From assembly GCA_037443765.1 (NCBI GenBank), contig JBBINS010000108.1, positions 1 to 10,492 of the forward strand: a stretch of DNA of 10,492 nucleotides, in the 5' to 3' direction. Below the pieces are notes generated by a model. That model worked only from the letters and a program-made list of their open reading frames with translations, did not search any database and was not told the origin of the DNA. Positions 1-6,311 of this stretch are shown here, piece after piece (position 1 is the stretch's first letter; the number at the start of each line of letters is the position of its first letter). The position numbers and the translations under genes are program-made. The stretch comes from CAIKZZ01 sp037443765. Lineage in GTDB: Bacteria; Pseudomonadota; Gammaproteobacteria; Steroidobacterales; Steroidobacteraceae.

Positions 1-259
1 CGAGGCGGCCGCAGGGCCCGGGAGCGCCGTTCTCGCGCGGCGCCCGCAGCCGGGCGGCTTCCGGGGAGCGGCGTGGCTCGCGGCGCCCGACGCGCCGGGA
101 CCTTACGCGCACGACCTGTACGCGAACCTGCGGCGCCTCGACGGCGCGGGCGCGTCGACGATCGTCGTCGAGGCGGTGCCGGACGACCCGGCGTGGGAGG
201 CGGTGCGCGACCGACTCGGGCGCGCGGCCGCGGCTTGCGGTGCCGAGGATTCGGCCTAG
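1..259 (+). CDS. L-threonylcarbamoyladenylate synthase, C-terminal part (5' truncated)
   Basis: This is the 3' end of a gene that begins outside the window; the reading frame starts at base 2 and ends with TAG at 257-259, giving 85 visible residues. The family makes threonylcarbamoyl-AMP from threonine, bicarbonate and ATP, the first step of the t6A37 modification of ANN-decoding tRNAs in the cytoplasm. The visible part matches the C-terminal domain of long Sua5-type enzymes, which short YrdC-type proteins lack: a segment reading YAHDLYANLRRLD, then TIVVEAVPDD, then WEAVRDRLGRAA near the end. The catalytic YrdC domain is not in the window, so the call rests only on this tail. The stop codon overlaps the likely -10 box of the next gene, so the decarboxylase probably has its own promoter. 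Confidence 0.75.
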   Translation, partial: EAAAGPGSAVLARRPQPGGFRGAAWLAAPDAPGPYAHDLYANLRRLDGAGASTIVVEAVPDDPAWEAVRDRLGRAAAACGAEDSA

Positions 260-262
260 AAT
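235..262 (+). promoter_or_regulatory. Probable sigma70-type promoter of the decarboxylase gene
   Basis: A -10 hexamer TAGAAT (257-262, 5 of 6 to consensus) lies 16 bases after a weak -35, TTGCGG (235-240). Transcription would begin near base 269, about 21 bases before the GTG start. The TAG of the -10 is also the stop codon of the upstream gene. Position and -10 quality support it; the -35 is weak. Confidence 0.5.
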
Positions 263-268
263 CCGCGC

Positions 269-282
269 CTCCTCCGGAGGAG
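269..282 (+). promoter_or_regulatory. 14-bp palindrome containing the Shine-Dalgarno of the decarboxylase
   Basis: CTCCTCCGGAGGAG is its own reverse complement. Its right half, GGAGGAG (276-282), is a near-perfect Shine-Dalgarno seven bases before the GTG start at 290. In RNA it could fold as a 5-bp stem (CUCCU/AGGAG) closed by a CCGG loop, hiding the ribosome site. It begins at about the predicted transcription start. As DNA it could instead be an operator for a dimeric regulator. The symmetry is directly visible; the function is inferred. Confidence 0.45.
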
Positions 283-289
283 CAGCAGA

Positions 290-1504
290 GTGCCGAAGCC
301 CGCAACGACCGTCCGCCACCGCGATTCGACACCCTCGACGCGGCTGACGGCACCCTACACGCGCGGCGAGATCGAGGCACTCGTCGCGCGCTACGGGTCG
401 CCGCTGATGATCGTCGACTGCGACGTCATCCGCGCCCAGTACCGGCGCCTGCAGGCGGCGCTGCCCGCCGTCGCGCTCCACTATGCGCTCAAGCCGCTGC
501 CCGACGCTGCGGTCGTCCAGGCGCTGAAGGGGATCGACGGCTACTTCGACCTCGCGAGCAGTGGCGAGGTGGAGCTCGTGCGCGCATCGGGGGTGGCGCC
601 CGAGCGCTGCATCCACAGCCATCCGATCAAGCGCGACTCCGACATCCGCGACGCGCTGCGCTTCGGCATCAAGACGTTCGTAGCCGACAACGTCGACGAG
701 CTCGGCAAGTTCGTGCGTCATCGGGGCCGCGTGGGCGTGCTGCTGCGGGTCGCGTTCAGCGCCGAGGACGCGGTCGTCGACCTGTCGCGCAAGTTTGGCT
801 GCGAGGTCGCCGCCGTCCCGGGCCTGCTCGCGGTCGCGCGCCGGCTCGGCGTGCCGGTCACGGGGTTGTCGTTTCACGTCGGTTCGCAGACGACGACCCC
901 CACGATGCACGTGCGCGCCATCGAGGCGTGCGGCAGGCTGATCGCCGAGGCACGGGCGGCCGGGCACGAGGGGCTCGCGACGCTCGACATCGGCGGCGGC
1001 TTCCCGGCCGACTACCGCGAGCCGACGACGCCGATCGAGGAGTTCTGCGCGCCGATCCGCCAGGCGCTCGCGGCACTGCCGCAAGGACTCAGGATCATCG
1101 CCGAGCCCGGGCGCTTCGTCGCCGCGCCGGCCGGCACGGCGGTCGCCACGGTGATGGGCCGGGCGCTCCGCGACGGGCGCTGGTGGTTCTTCCTGGACGA
1201 CGGCCTCTACGGCTCCTACAGCGGGCAGCTGTTCGACCACATGCGCTACCCCGTGGGCGCGCTGCGCGACGACGGCGAGCGCGTCCCGGCGGTGCTCGCC
1301 GGGCCCACCTGCGACAGCATCGACGTCATCGACGACCACCTCGAGCTGCCGCTGCTCGAGGCCGGCGACCTGGTCGTGGGCCGCCAGATGGGCGCCTACA
1401 CCTCCGCCTGCGCCACCGACTTCAATTTCTTCCGTCGGGCGCGGGTGATCGCCGTCAACGCGGACGAGCCGGACGCGACCGGCGTCACAGACGGCGCGCC
1501 CTGA
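290..1504 (+). CDS. Fold-type III PLP-dependent decarboxylase (ornithine/lysine decarboxylase type)
   Basis: This 404-residue protein has the alanine-racemase-fold barrel plus C-terminal sheet domain of the ODC/DAP/arginine decarboxylase group, which removes the alpha-carboxyl of a basic amino acid to give a polyamine or diamine. Visible landmarks are the PLP lysine K68 in YALKPLPD, FDLASSGE just after it, the ring-stacking histidine H196 in SFHVGSQ, the phosphate-binding glycines G235-G237 in DIGGGF, E272-R275 (EPGR), C341-D342 in GPTCDS, and Y370 in MGAYTSA. The GLYGSY...LFDH stretch resembles ornithine decarboxylase rather than DAP decarboxylase. The GTG start is set by a strong Shine-Dalgarno at 276-282. 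The lysine motif differs from the usual YAVKAN or YAVKCN, so the exact substrate (ornithine, lysine or another amino acid) cannot be fixed. No other polyamine gene is in view. Confidence 0.85.
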   Translation: MPKPATTVRHRDSTPSTRLTAPYTRGEIEALVARYGSPLMIVDCDVIRAQYRRLQAALPAVALHYALKPLPDAAVVQALKGIDGYFDLASSGEVELVRASGVAPERCIHSHPIKRDSDIRDALRFGIKTFVADNVDELGKFVRHRGRVGVLLRVAFSAEDAVVDLSRKFGCEVAAVPGLLAVARRLGVPVTGLSFHVGSQTTTPTMHVRAIEACGRLIAEARAAGHEGLATLDIGGGFPADYREPTTPIEEFCAPIRQALAALPQGLRIIAEPGRFVAAPAGTAVATVMGRALRDGRWWFFLDDGLYGSYSGQLFDHMRYPVGALRDDGERVPAVLAGPTCDSIDVIDDHLELPLLEAGDLVVGRQMGAYTSACATDFNFFRRARVIAVNADEPDATGVTDGAP

Positions 1505-1528
1505 GCGCTGATTTTGCTTGAGTTTCGC

Positions 1529-1550
1529 GCGGAGCTCAGGAAGACTCCGC
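1529..1550 (+). promoter_or_regulatory. Small hairpin presenting the Shine-Dalgarno of the YcbK-like gene
   Basis: GCGGAG (1529-1534) pairs perfectly with CTCCGC (1545-1550), leaving a ten-base loop that contains AGGAAG (1538-1543), the likely ribosome site for the ATG at 1553. The surrounding 1505-1552 spacer is locally more AT-rich than its flanks, but I find no convincing promoter or terminator there. Confidence 0.3.
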
Positions 1551-1552
1551 CC

Positions 1553-2140
1553 ATGTCCAGTCCCCGCACGCCCGGCCACCCCGACCGGCGGCTCGTCAGC
1601 CGCCGGACCGCGCTGCGTTCGCTCGCGCTCGGCGGCGCCGGCGCGTTCGCGTGGCTCGCGGTCGCGCCCCGGGCGCGGGCCGAGGCCACGCCGACCCGGC
1701 GGATCGTGCTGCACAACACCCATACGCTCGAGTCGCTGGCGGTCGACTACTGCCAGGACGGTAATTACTGCGGACCGGCGCTCGCGGCCGTGAGCCAGGT
1801 GCTGCGCGACCATCGCAACGGCGCCGTGCACCCGATCGATCCCGCGCTGCTCGACGTGCTGCACGCGGCCGCCGCGCGCTGCGGTCGCGACGCGGAGTTC
1901 GAGGTGATCTCGGGCTACCGCTCGCCCGAGAGCAACGCCGCGATGCACGCGCGCTCGCGCGGCGTCGCGGCCAGGAGCCTGCACATGGAGGGGCGCGCGA
2001 TCGACGTCCGACTGGTCGGCTGCGACCTCGCGCGCCTGCGTGACGCGGGCCTCGCCCTCGGCCATGGCGGCGTCGGCTACTACCGCGGGCCGCAGTTCGT
2101 GCACCTCGACACGGGGCGCGTGCGCACCTGGGTCGGCTGA
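1553..2140 (+). CDS. Tat-exported DUF882/YcbK-like (M15-type) peptidoglycan hydrolase
   Basis: The 195-residue protein resembles E. coli YcbK (MepK), a periplasmic murein endopeptidase that acts on cross-links of the cell wall. The N-terminus carries a twin-arginine signal: SRRTALRS with R17-R18, a hydrophobic stretch, then an ARAEA-like cleavage region near residue 41. The mature part shows the zinc-peptidase pattern of the M15 fold: SLHMEGRAID with H144 and D151, and FVHLDTG with H184 and D186. GGVGYY before the last motif is also typical of YcbK. The ATG at 1553 is preferred because AGGAAG lies nine bases upstream and the Tat motif then sits near the N-terminus; an in-frame TTG at 1514 would add 13 residues and has no ribosome site. 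The next gene starts 35 bases downstream. Confidence 0.88.
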   Translation: MSSPRTPGHPDRRLVSRRTALRSLALGGAGAFAWLAVAPRARAEATPTRRIVLHNTHTLESLAVDYCQDGNYCGPALAAVSQVLRDHRNGAVHPIDPALLDVLHAAAARCGRDAEFEVISGYRSPESNAAMHARSRGVAARSLHMEGRAIDVRLVGCDLARLRDAGLALGHGGVGYYRGPQFVHLDTGRVRTWVG

Positions 2141-2175
2141 GGCGCAGGGCCCGTCTGTTCCACGGATCTCCCGCG

Positions 2176-2589
2176 ATGGTCCCAGTGCGTCTCGCCTTCG
2201 TCGCGGCCCTGGTCACGGCCACGCTTGCGGGCTGCGGGCCGGGGGGGCCGGCGACGCCGACGAGCCCGGGCTCGCGGCTCTACGCCAGCGACTGCCTCGC
2301 CTGCCACCTCCAGAACGGCGCGGGTATCCCCGGCGTGCAGCCGCCGCTCGCGGGCACGCCCGTCCCGGTCGGAGATCCGCGCGAGCTCCTCGGCTGGGTG
2401 CTCTACGGCGAGCGCCCGGCGTCGCTGCCGCGCGGCCAGTACTCCGGACTCATGCCGCAGTTCAGCTACCTGTCCGACGACGATCTCGCGACGCTGCTGA
2501 GCTACGTGCGCTCGAGCTTCGGCAACCACGCGGCCGCGATCACGCCGGCGATGGTCGCCGAGGCGCGCGCAGCACACCGGAGCCGCTGA
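2176..2589 (+). CDS. Class I c-type cytochrome lipoprotein
   Basis: A 137-residue monoheme cytochrome that would carry electrons at the periplasmic face of a membrane. Residues 1-20 form a lipoprotein signal with lipobox LAGC (C20), so after lipidation the protein would be membrane-anchored through a flexible Gly/Pro/Ser/Thr-rich linker (about 21-33). The heme is attached at C40-L-A-C43-H44. M93 in GLMPQF is the probable sixth ligand, followed by the usual C-terminal helix (DDDLATLLSYVRSSFGN). Size and the YASDCLACH context fit soluble cytochrome c domains that serve dehydrogenases. No dehydrogenase or oxidase gene is in the window, so its partner is unknown. Its anchoring depends on Lgt, encoded at 8359-9177. 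The Shine-Dalgarno is weak; comB starts five bases after its stop, suggesting coupled translation. Confidence 0.88.
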   Translation: MVPVRLAFVAALVTATLAGCGPGGPATPTSPGSRLYASDCLACHLQNGAGIPGVQPPLAGTPVPVGDPRELLGWVLYGERPASLPRGQYSGLMPQFSYLSDDDLATLLSYVRSSFGNHAAAITPAMVAEARAAHRSR

Positions 2590-2594
2590 GCGCC

Positions 2595-3287
2595 ATGCAC
2601 ATCGAGATACTCGACTTCGTGGCCGGCGCGCGTGCGGCGCGCGGCAGTACCGTCGTCATCGACGTGTTCCGGGCGTTCACGACGGCCTGCTACGCGGTCG
2701 CGGGCGGCGCGCGCGTCGTCCCGGTCGCGGACATCGAGGCGGCGCAGGCGCTCGGCCTGCGCCATCCGGACTGGCTGCTCGCCGGCGAGCGCGGCGGTCG
2801 CGACCTGCCCGGCTTTCATTTCGGCAACTCGCCCGCGCGCATCGCCGCGGCGCCGCTCGCGGGGCGCACGCTCGTGCACACGACCCACGCGGGCACGCAG
2901 GGGCTCACGCGGGCCGCCGGCGCCGACGAGGTACTGACCGGCAGCCTCGTCAACGCCGCCGCGATCGTCCGCCACCTCCGGCGGCGGGCGCCGGCGATCG
3001 TGTCGATCGTGCGCATGGGGCACGAGGCGCGCGAGCGCTCCGTCGAGGACGACCTGTGCGCCGAGATCCTGGTCGCTCGCCTCAAGGGCCTCGAGTACGA
3101 CACGAGCGGCGTGGCGGCGCGCCTGCGGGCGGCGCCCGCGGCGGCCAAGTTCTTCGATTCAGCGGCGACCTGGGCGCCCGAGGCGGACTTCGCGATGTGC
3201 GCGGCGGTCGATCGCTTCGATTTCGTCCTCAGACTCGGCGCGCCGGACGCCGACGGCGTGCGGGCGCTCGAGCGCCTGGACGGCTGA
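2595..3287 (+). CDS. comB: ComB-family 2-phosphosulfolactate phosphatase
   Basis: This 230-residue protein is close to the full length of the ComB family, Mg-dependent phosphatases that convert 2-phospho-3-sulfolactate to sulfolactate. In methanogens this is the second step of coenzyme M synthesis; some bacteria use it for sulfolactate formation. Conserved stretches are VVIDVFRAFTTA (20-31), LLAGERGGRDLPGFHFGNSP (61-80), HTTHAGTQGL (95-104), GSLVNAAAI, and EDDL (151-154). The ATG at 2595 is chosen because the family motif starts about 20 residues in and it falls five bases after the cytochrome stop; a much longer upstream reading in the same frame would overlap two real genes. No ComA (phosphosulfolactate synthase) or ComC (sulfolactate dehydrogenase) gene is nearby, so the true substrate here may differ. 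Confidence 0.85.
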   Translation: MHIEILDFVAGARAARGSTVVIDVFRAFTTACYAVAGGARVVPVADIEAAQALGLRHPDWLLAGERGGRDLPGFHFGNSPARIAAAPLAGRTLVHTTHAGTQGLTRAAGADEVLTGSLVNAAAIVRHLRRRAPAIVSIVRMGHEARERSVEDDLCAEILVARLKGLEYDTSGVAARLRAAPAAAKFFDSAATWAPEADFAMCAAVDRFDFVLRLGAPDADGVRALERLDG

Positions 3288-3318
3288 GGGCGGTGCCGCG
3301 ACGACGCGAGGAGTGCCG

Positions 3319-3666
3319 ATGCCGCCGATCGCCTGGACGATTCTGCTGCTGTCGCTGTCGAACGTCTTCATGACGTTCGCGTGGTACGCGCACCTCAAGA
3401 CCCTGAACCACCGCGCGTGGTGGATCGCGGCGCTCGTCTCGTGGGGCATCGCGCTGTTCGAGTACCTGCTGCAGGTGCCGGCGAACCGGATCGGCTACAC
3501 GGTGATGACGGTGCCGCAGCTCAAGATCCTGCAGGAGCTCATCACGCTCGCGGTGTTCGTGCCGTTCGCGCTGCTCTATCTCAAGCAGGGTCTCAAGCTC
3601 GATTACCTGTGGGCGTCGCTGTGCATGCTCGGGGCGGTCTACTTCATGTTCAGGGCCCAGGGATGA
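3319..3666 (+). CDS. DUF486 family four-helix membrane protein
   Basis: A 115-residue protein of unknown function. Hydrophobic segments at about residues 4-24, 34-52, 69-88 and 95-112 predict four membrane helices, as in small drug/metabolite-transporter-like proteins. The signature FEYLLQVPANRIGY (47-60) identifies the DUF486 family, and the length is typical. The ATG at 3319 is preferred over the GTG at 3313 because GAGGAG (3308-3313) is a good Shine-Dalgarno five bases before the ATG and overlaps the GTG. The HIT-like gene begins inside its stop codon (ATGA), implying translational coupling. The transport role suggested by the fold is unproven. Confidence 0.9.
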   Translation: MPPIAWTILLLSLSNVFMTFAWYAHLKTLNHRAWWIAALVSWGIALFEYLLQVPANRIGYTVMTVPQLKILQELITLAVFVPFALLYLKQGLKLDYLWASLCMLGAVYFMFRAQG

Positions 3667-4121
3667 GCGCGGCGCCGCCGACCGCGATCCACCGCCGCGT
3701 CGATGCGCTCCGCGCCGGCACCGATCCGTCGGTGGTCGCGCGGCTCGCGAGCGGCTGGCTCGTGCTCGGCGATCCGCAGGTGATCCCGGGCTACTGCCTG
3801 CTGCTGCCGGACCCGGTCGTGCCCGATCTCAACGCGCTCGCGCCCGGTGTGCGCGCCCTGTTCCTCGCCGACATGGCGGCGGCTGGCGACGTGCTCAAGG
3901 ACGTGCTCGGCGCGACCCGCGTCAACTACGCGATCTTCGGCAACGTCGAGCCGGCGCTCCATGCGCATCTGTTCCCGCGACGCGGCGACGAGCCGGCGGC
4001 GCTCGTGACCGCCCAGCCCTGGGCGTGGGACTGGAACGCCGCGCCGCGCTTCGACGCCGCGCGGCACGGCCCGCTGCTCGGACGGCTGCGGGCGCGGCTC
4101 GCGGGACCCGCGACGGCCTAA
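3663..4121 (+). CDS. HIT-like protein with an incomplete histidine triad
   Basis: A 152-residue protein resembling the histidine-triad superfamily, whose members hydrolyse or transfer nucleotides (for example dinucleoside polyphosphates or nucleoside phosphoramidates). GYCLLLPDPVVPDLNAL (about 43-59) corresponds to the early HIT strands, and NYAIFGNVEPALHAHLFPR to the signature. Aligned with the canonical H-x-H-x-H-x-x, the first histidine is A98, while H100 (the position of the usual nucleophile) and H102 remain. Catalysis is thus plausible but not assured. The start overlaps the stop of the DUF486 gene by four bases. The TAA stop at 4119-4121 overlaps the stop of the opposite-strand gene. 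The substrate is unknown. Confidence 0.75.
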   Translation: MSAAPPTAIHRRVDALRAGTDPSVVARLASGWLVLGDPQVIPGYCLLLPDPVVPDLNALAPGVRALFLADMAAAGDVLKDVLGATRVNYAIFGNVEPALHAHLFPRRGDEPAALVTAQPWAWDWNAAPRFDAARHGPLLGRLRARLAGPATA

Positions 4122-6211
4122 GGCGCGCCGATGCGGTCGCGCAACCGGCGCACGAGCGCCGGCAAGCTCGCGATCGGCGCCTCGCAGACGCTGCCCGAGC
4201 AGAGGTAGGCGACGCCGCCGGACGCGCCGGGCTTCGACGCGAGCGAAGGCGGCAGGTCCTGCGCCGAGTCCGGCACCGCGAGCAGCAATCGCCGCGGCGC
4301 ATACAGCCGCGCGAGGTCCCGATGCCAGGCGCTGACCACTTCGGACGGGCCGCGCAGGATCACGATCTCGGTCGGTTGCAGCCGCTCCTCGAGCGCGTCG
4401 AGCAGCGAGGCGTGCGCCGGCGGATAGCGGTCGATCGCGCTCCACGCCGCGAGCAGCGTCCGCTCGGCCGCCGCCAGGTAGCGCGGCTCGCCGAGCAGGT
4501 AGCCGAGCCGCGTGTAGAGGCGCGCCGCGACGCCGTTCCCCGACGGCAGCGCTTCGTCGGCGAAGGACTTCGAGCGGGTGATGAGCGGCTCGGCGTCGTC
4601 GGCCGTGAACCAGAAGCCGCCGGCTTCGCGGTCCTCGAAGTGCGCGAGCGTCGCCTCGGCGAGCGCGACGGCGAACTCGAGGTCGGCCGAGCGCCAGCGC
4701 GTCGCGAGCAGCTCGACGAGCGCCTCGGCCAGGAACACGTAGTCGTCGAGGTAGGCGACGAGGTGCGAGCGGCCGTCCTTGTGGGTCGCGTACAGCCGCC
4801 CGTCGCGCCAGAGTTCCTGCCGCGCGAAGTCGACCGCGCGGGTCGCGGCCTCGGCGAGCTCCGGCCGCTCGAGCGCGCGCGCGCCGACGGCGAGGCCGCG
4901 GATCATGAGCCCGTTCCACGACGTGAGGATCTTCTCGTCGCGCGCCGGCCGGACGCGTCCGGCGCGCGCGACCGCGAGCGTGCCGAGCGCGCGCGCGAGG
5001 CGCGCCTCGATCGCCGCCTCGGGCAGTCCCGCCTCGGCGGCGACCTGCGCGACCGGCACGAAGGCGTGCAGGTGCCAGTGGTGCCGCTCGAAGTTCGGCT
5101 CGCGGTCGAGGCCGAAGCGGCGCGCGAGCGACGCATACTCGTCGGCCGGGAGGAGCGCGCGCACCGCGTCGCGCTGCCAGACGTAGAAACGGCCTTCCTC
5201 GCCCTCGGAATCGGCGTCGATGCTCGAGTAGAAGCCGCCCGACGGCGCCTGCATCTCCGCCAGCGCCCAGTCGGCCGTGCCGTTCGCGGCGCGGCGAAAC
5301 AGCGGATCGCCGGTGGCGACCGCGGCGTCGGCATAGAGCGCGAGCAGCGGCCCGTTGTCGTACAGCATCTTCTCGAAGTGCGGGACCATCCACCACGCAT
5401 CGACCGAGTAGCGCGCGAAGCCGCCGCCGACGTGGTCGTAGAGGCCGCCTTCCGCCATGCGGGTGAGCGTCAGGGATGCCATGTAGAGCGCGCGCAGGTC
5501 CGGCTCGGGCTGGTGCTGGCTCGCGGCCCAGTGCCGCAGCAGCCGCTCGATGAAGCCCGGGTGCGGGAACTTGGGGGCGCCGGTGAAGCCGCCGAACTGC
5601 GGGTCGAAGTCCTCCTCGAGGCGGGTCCGCGCCCGGCCGAGCGGCCCGGGCCCGAGCGCGGTGCCGGGCGCGGGCGCCCCCGGCAGGAGCTCGGCGAACA
5701 CGCCCGCCAGCCGGCCGTTCTGCTCGCGGATCCCGGCGCGGTTCGAGCGGAAGTAGGTCGCCACGCGACCGAGCAGGTCGGCGAAGGACGGCATGCCGTA
5801 GCGGGCCTCGCGCGGGAAGTAGGTGCCGCCGAAGAACGGCATGCGGTCCTCGGGCGAGAGGAACATCGTCAGCGGCCAGCCGCCGCCGTGCTGCGTCAGC
5901 ACCTGCTGCGCGATCTGGTAGATCCGGTCGAGGTCCGGCCGCTCTTCGCGATCGACCTTGATGTTGACGTAGAGCTCGTTCATCAGCGCCGCGGTGGGCC
6001 CGTGCTCGAACGACTCGTGCGCCATCACGTGGCACCAGTGGCACGCCGAGTAGCCGATCGACAGCAGGATCGGCTTGTCCTCGCGGCGCGCGAGCTCGAG
6101 CGCCTCCTCCGACCAGGGGTACCAGTCGACGGCGTTCGCGGCGTGCTGCAGCAGGTACGGGCTCGTCTCTGCCGCGAGGCGGTTGCGCGGGGTGGCGGGC
6201 GGGGCGGGCAT
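4118..6211 (-). CDS. Thioredoxin-fold DUF255 protein, YyaL/SPATA20-like
   Basis: A 697-residue protein matching the full length of the YyaL/SPATA20 family, found from bacteria to animals and without an established reaction. The N-terminal thioredoxin-like domain (about 10-165) starts with the typical NRLAAETSPYLLQHAANAVDWYPW and has the redox-type pair C57-H-W-C60 in SACHWCHVM, then VDREERPDLD and GGGWPLTMFLSP. The remainder is a long helical region like the (alpha/alpha)6 barrels of N-acylglucosamine 2-epimerases, with HYDHVGGGFARYSVD-like and FYSSIDADSEGEEGRFYVW segments, and ends with a Cys-containing tail (CSGSVCEAP). No signal peptide is visible, so it is probably cytoplasmic. The ATG at 6209-6211 has no clear Shine-Dalgarno. 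It is the only minus-strand gene in the window and is monocistronic here. Confidence 0.92.
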   Translation of the reverse strand: MPAPPATPRNRLAAETSPYLLQHAANAVDWYPWSEEALELARREDKPILLSIGYSACHWCHVMAHESFEHGPTAALMNELYVNIKVDREERPDLDRIYQIAQQVLTQHGGGWPLTMFLSPEDRMPFFGGTYFPREARYGMPSFADLLGRVATYFRSNRAGIREQNGRLAGVFAELLPGAPAPGTALGPGPLGRARTRLEEDFDPQFGGFTGAPKFPHPGFIERLLRHWAASQHQPEPDLRALYMASLTLTRMAEGGLYDHVGGGFARYSVDAWWMVPHFEKMLYDNGPLLALYADAAVATGDPLFRRAANGTADWALAEMQAPSGGFYSSIDADSEGEEGRFYVWQRDAVRALLPADEYASLARRFGLDREPNFERHHWHLHAFVPVAQVAAEAGLPEAAIEARLARALGTLAVARAGRVRPARDEKILTSWNGLMIRGLAVGARALERPELAEAATRAVDFARQELWRDGRLYATHKDGRSHLVAYLDDYVFLAEALVELLATRWRSADLEFAVALAEATLAHFEDREAGGFWFTADDAEPLITRSKSFADEALPSGNGVAARLYTRLGYLLGEPRYLAAAERTLLAAWSAIDRYPPAHASLLDALEERLQPTEIVILRGPSEVVSAWHRDLARLYAPRRLLLAVPDSAQDLPPSLASKPGASGGVAYLCSGSVCEAPIASLPALVRRLRDRIGAP

Positions 6212-6245
6212 GGTGGAAAGTCGGGGCCTGGCGGGGCGTGTCGGC

Positions 6246-6251
6246 TAGAAT
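6246..6251 (+). promoter_or_regulatory. -10-like element for rlmI/elyC-like operon
   Basis: TAGAAT in the context GGCTAGAATGCCGG, almost the same as the -10 region before the decarboxylase. Transcription would start near 6258, giving a leader of about 54 bases before the ATG at 6312. No good -35 is visible at the right distance, so an extended contact or an activator may be needed. Confidence 0.4.
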
Positions 6252-6263
6252 GCCGGCCCCGCG

Positions 6264-6269
6264 ACTATA
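6264..6269 (-). promoter_or_regulatory. -10-like element for the YyaL-like gene
   Basis: Read on the minus strand the bases are TATAGT, 5 of 6 to the consensus -10. Transcription would start near 6257, giving a leader of about 46 bases before the ATG ending at 6209. No convincing -35 is seen. It faces the + strand -10 at 6246-6251, so the two promoters would compete for the same DNA. Confidence 0.35.
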
Positions 6270-6311
6270 CGCGACCGTCGCCCCCGCGCGCCCGGCGCGA
6301 CCCGAGAGCCG

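Noticed and set aside
1493..1516. GGCGCGCC palindrome followed by GATTTTG at the end of the decarboxylase gene, as a possible terminator
   Set aside because: The palindrome has no loop, sits before the stop, and is separated from a T-run of only four bases; not a convincing Rho-independent terminator.
73..1521. Plus-strand open frame of about 480 codons over the decarboxylase
   Set aside because: Frame-shifted shadow of the 290-1504 gene and of the Sua5 tail, with Arg/Gly-rich composition.
2040..2594. Upstream extension of comB by about 185 codons
   Set aside because: The extension overlaps the YcbK-like 3' end and the whole cytochrome gene; the comB family begins at the ATG at 2595.
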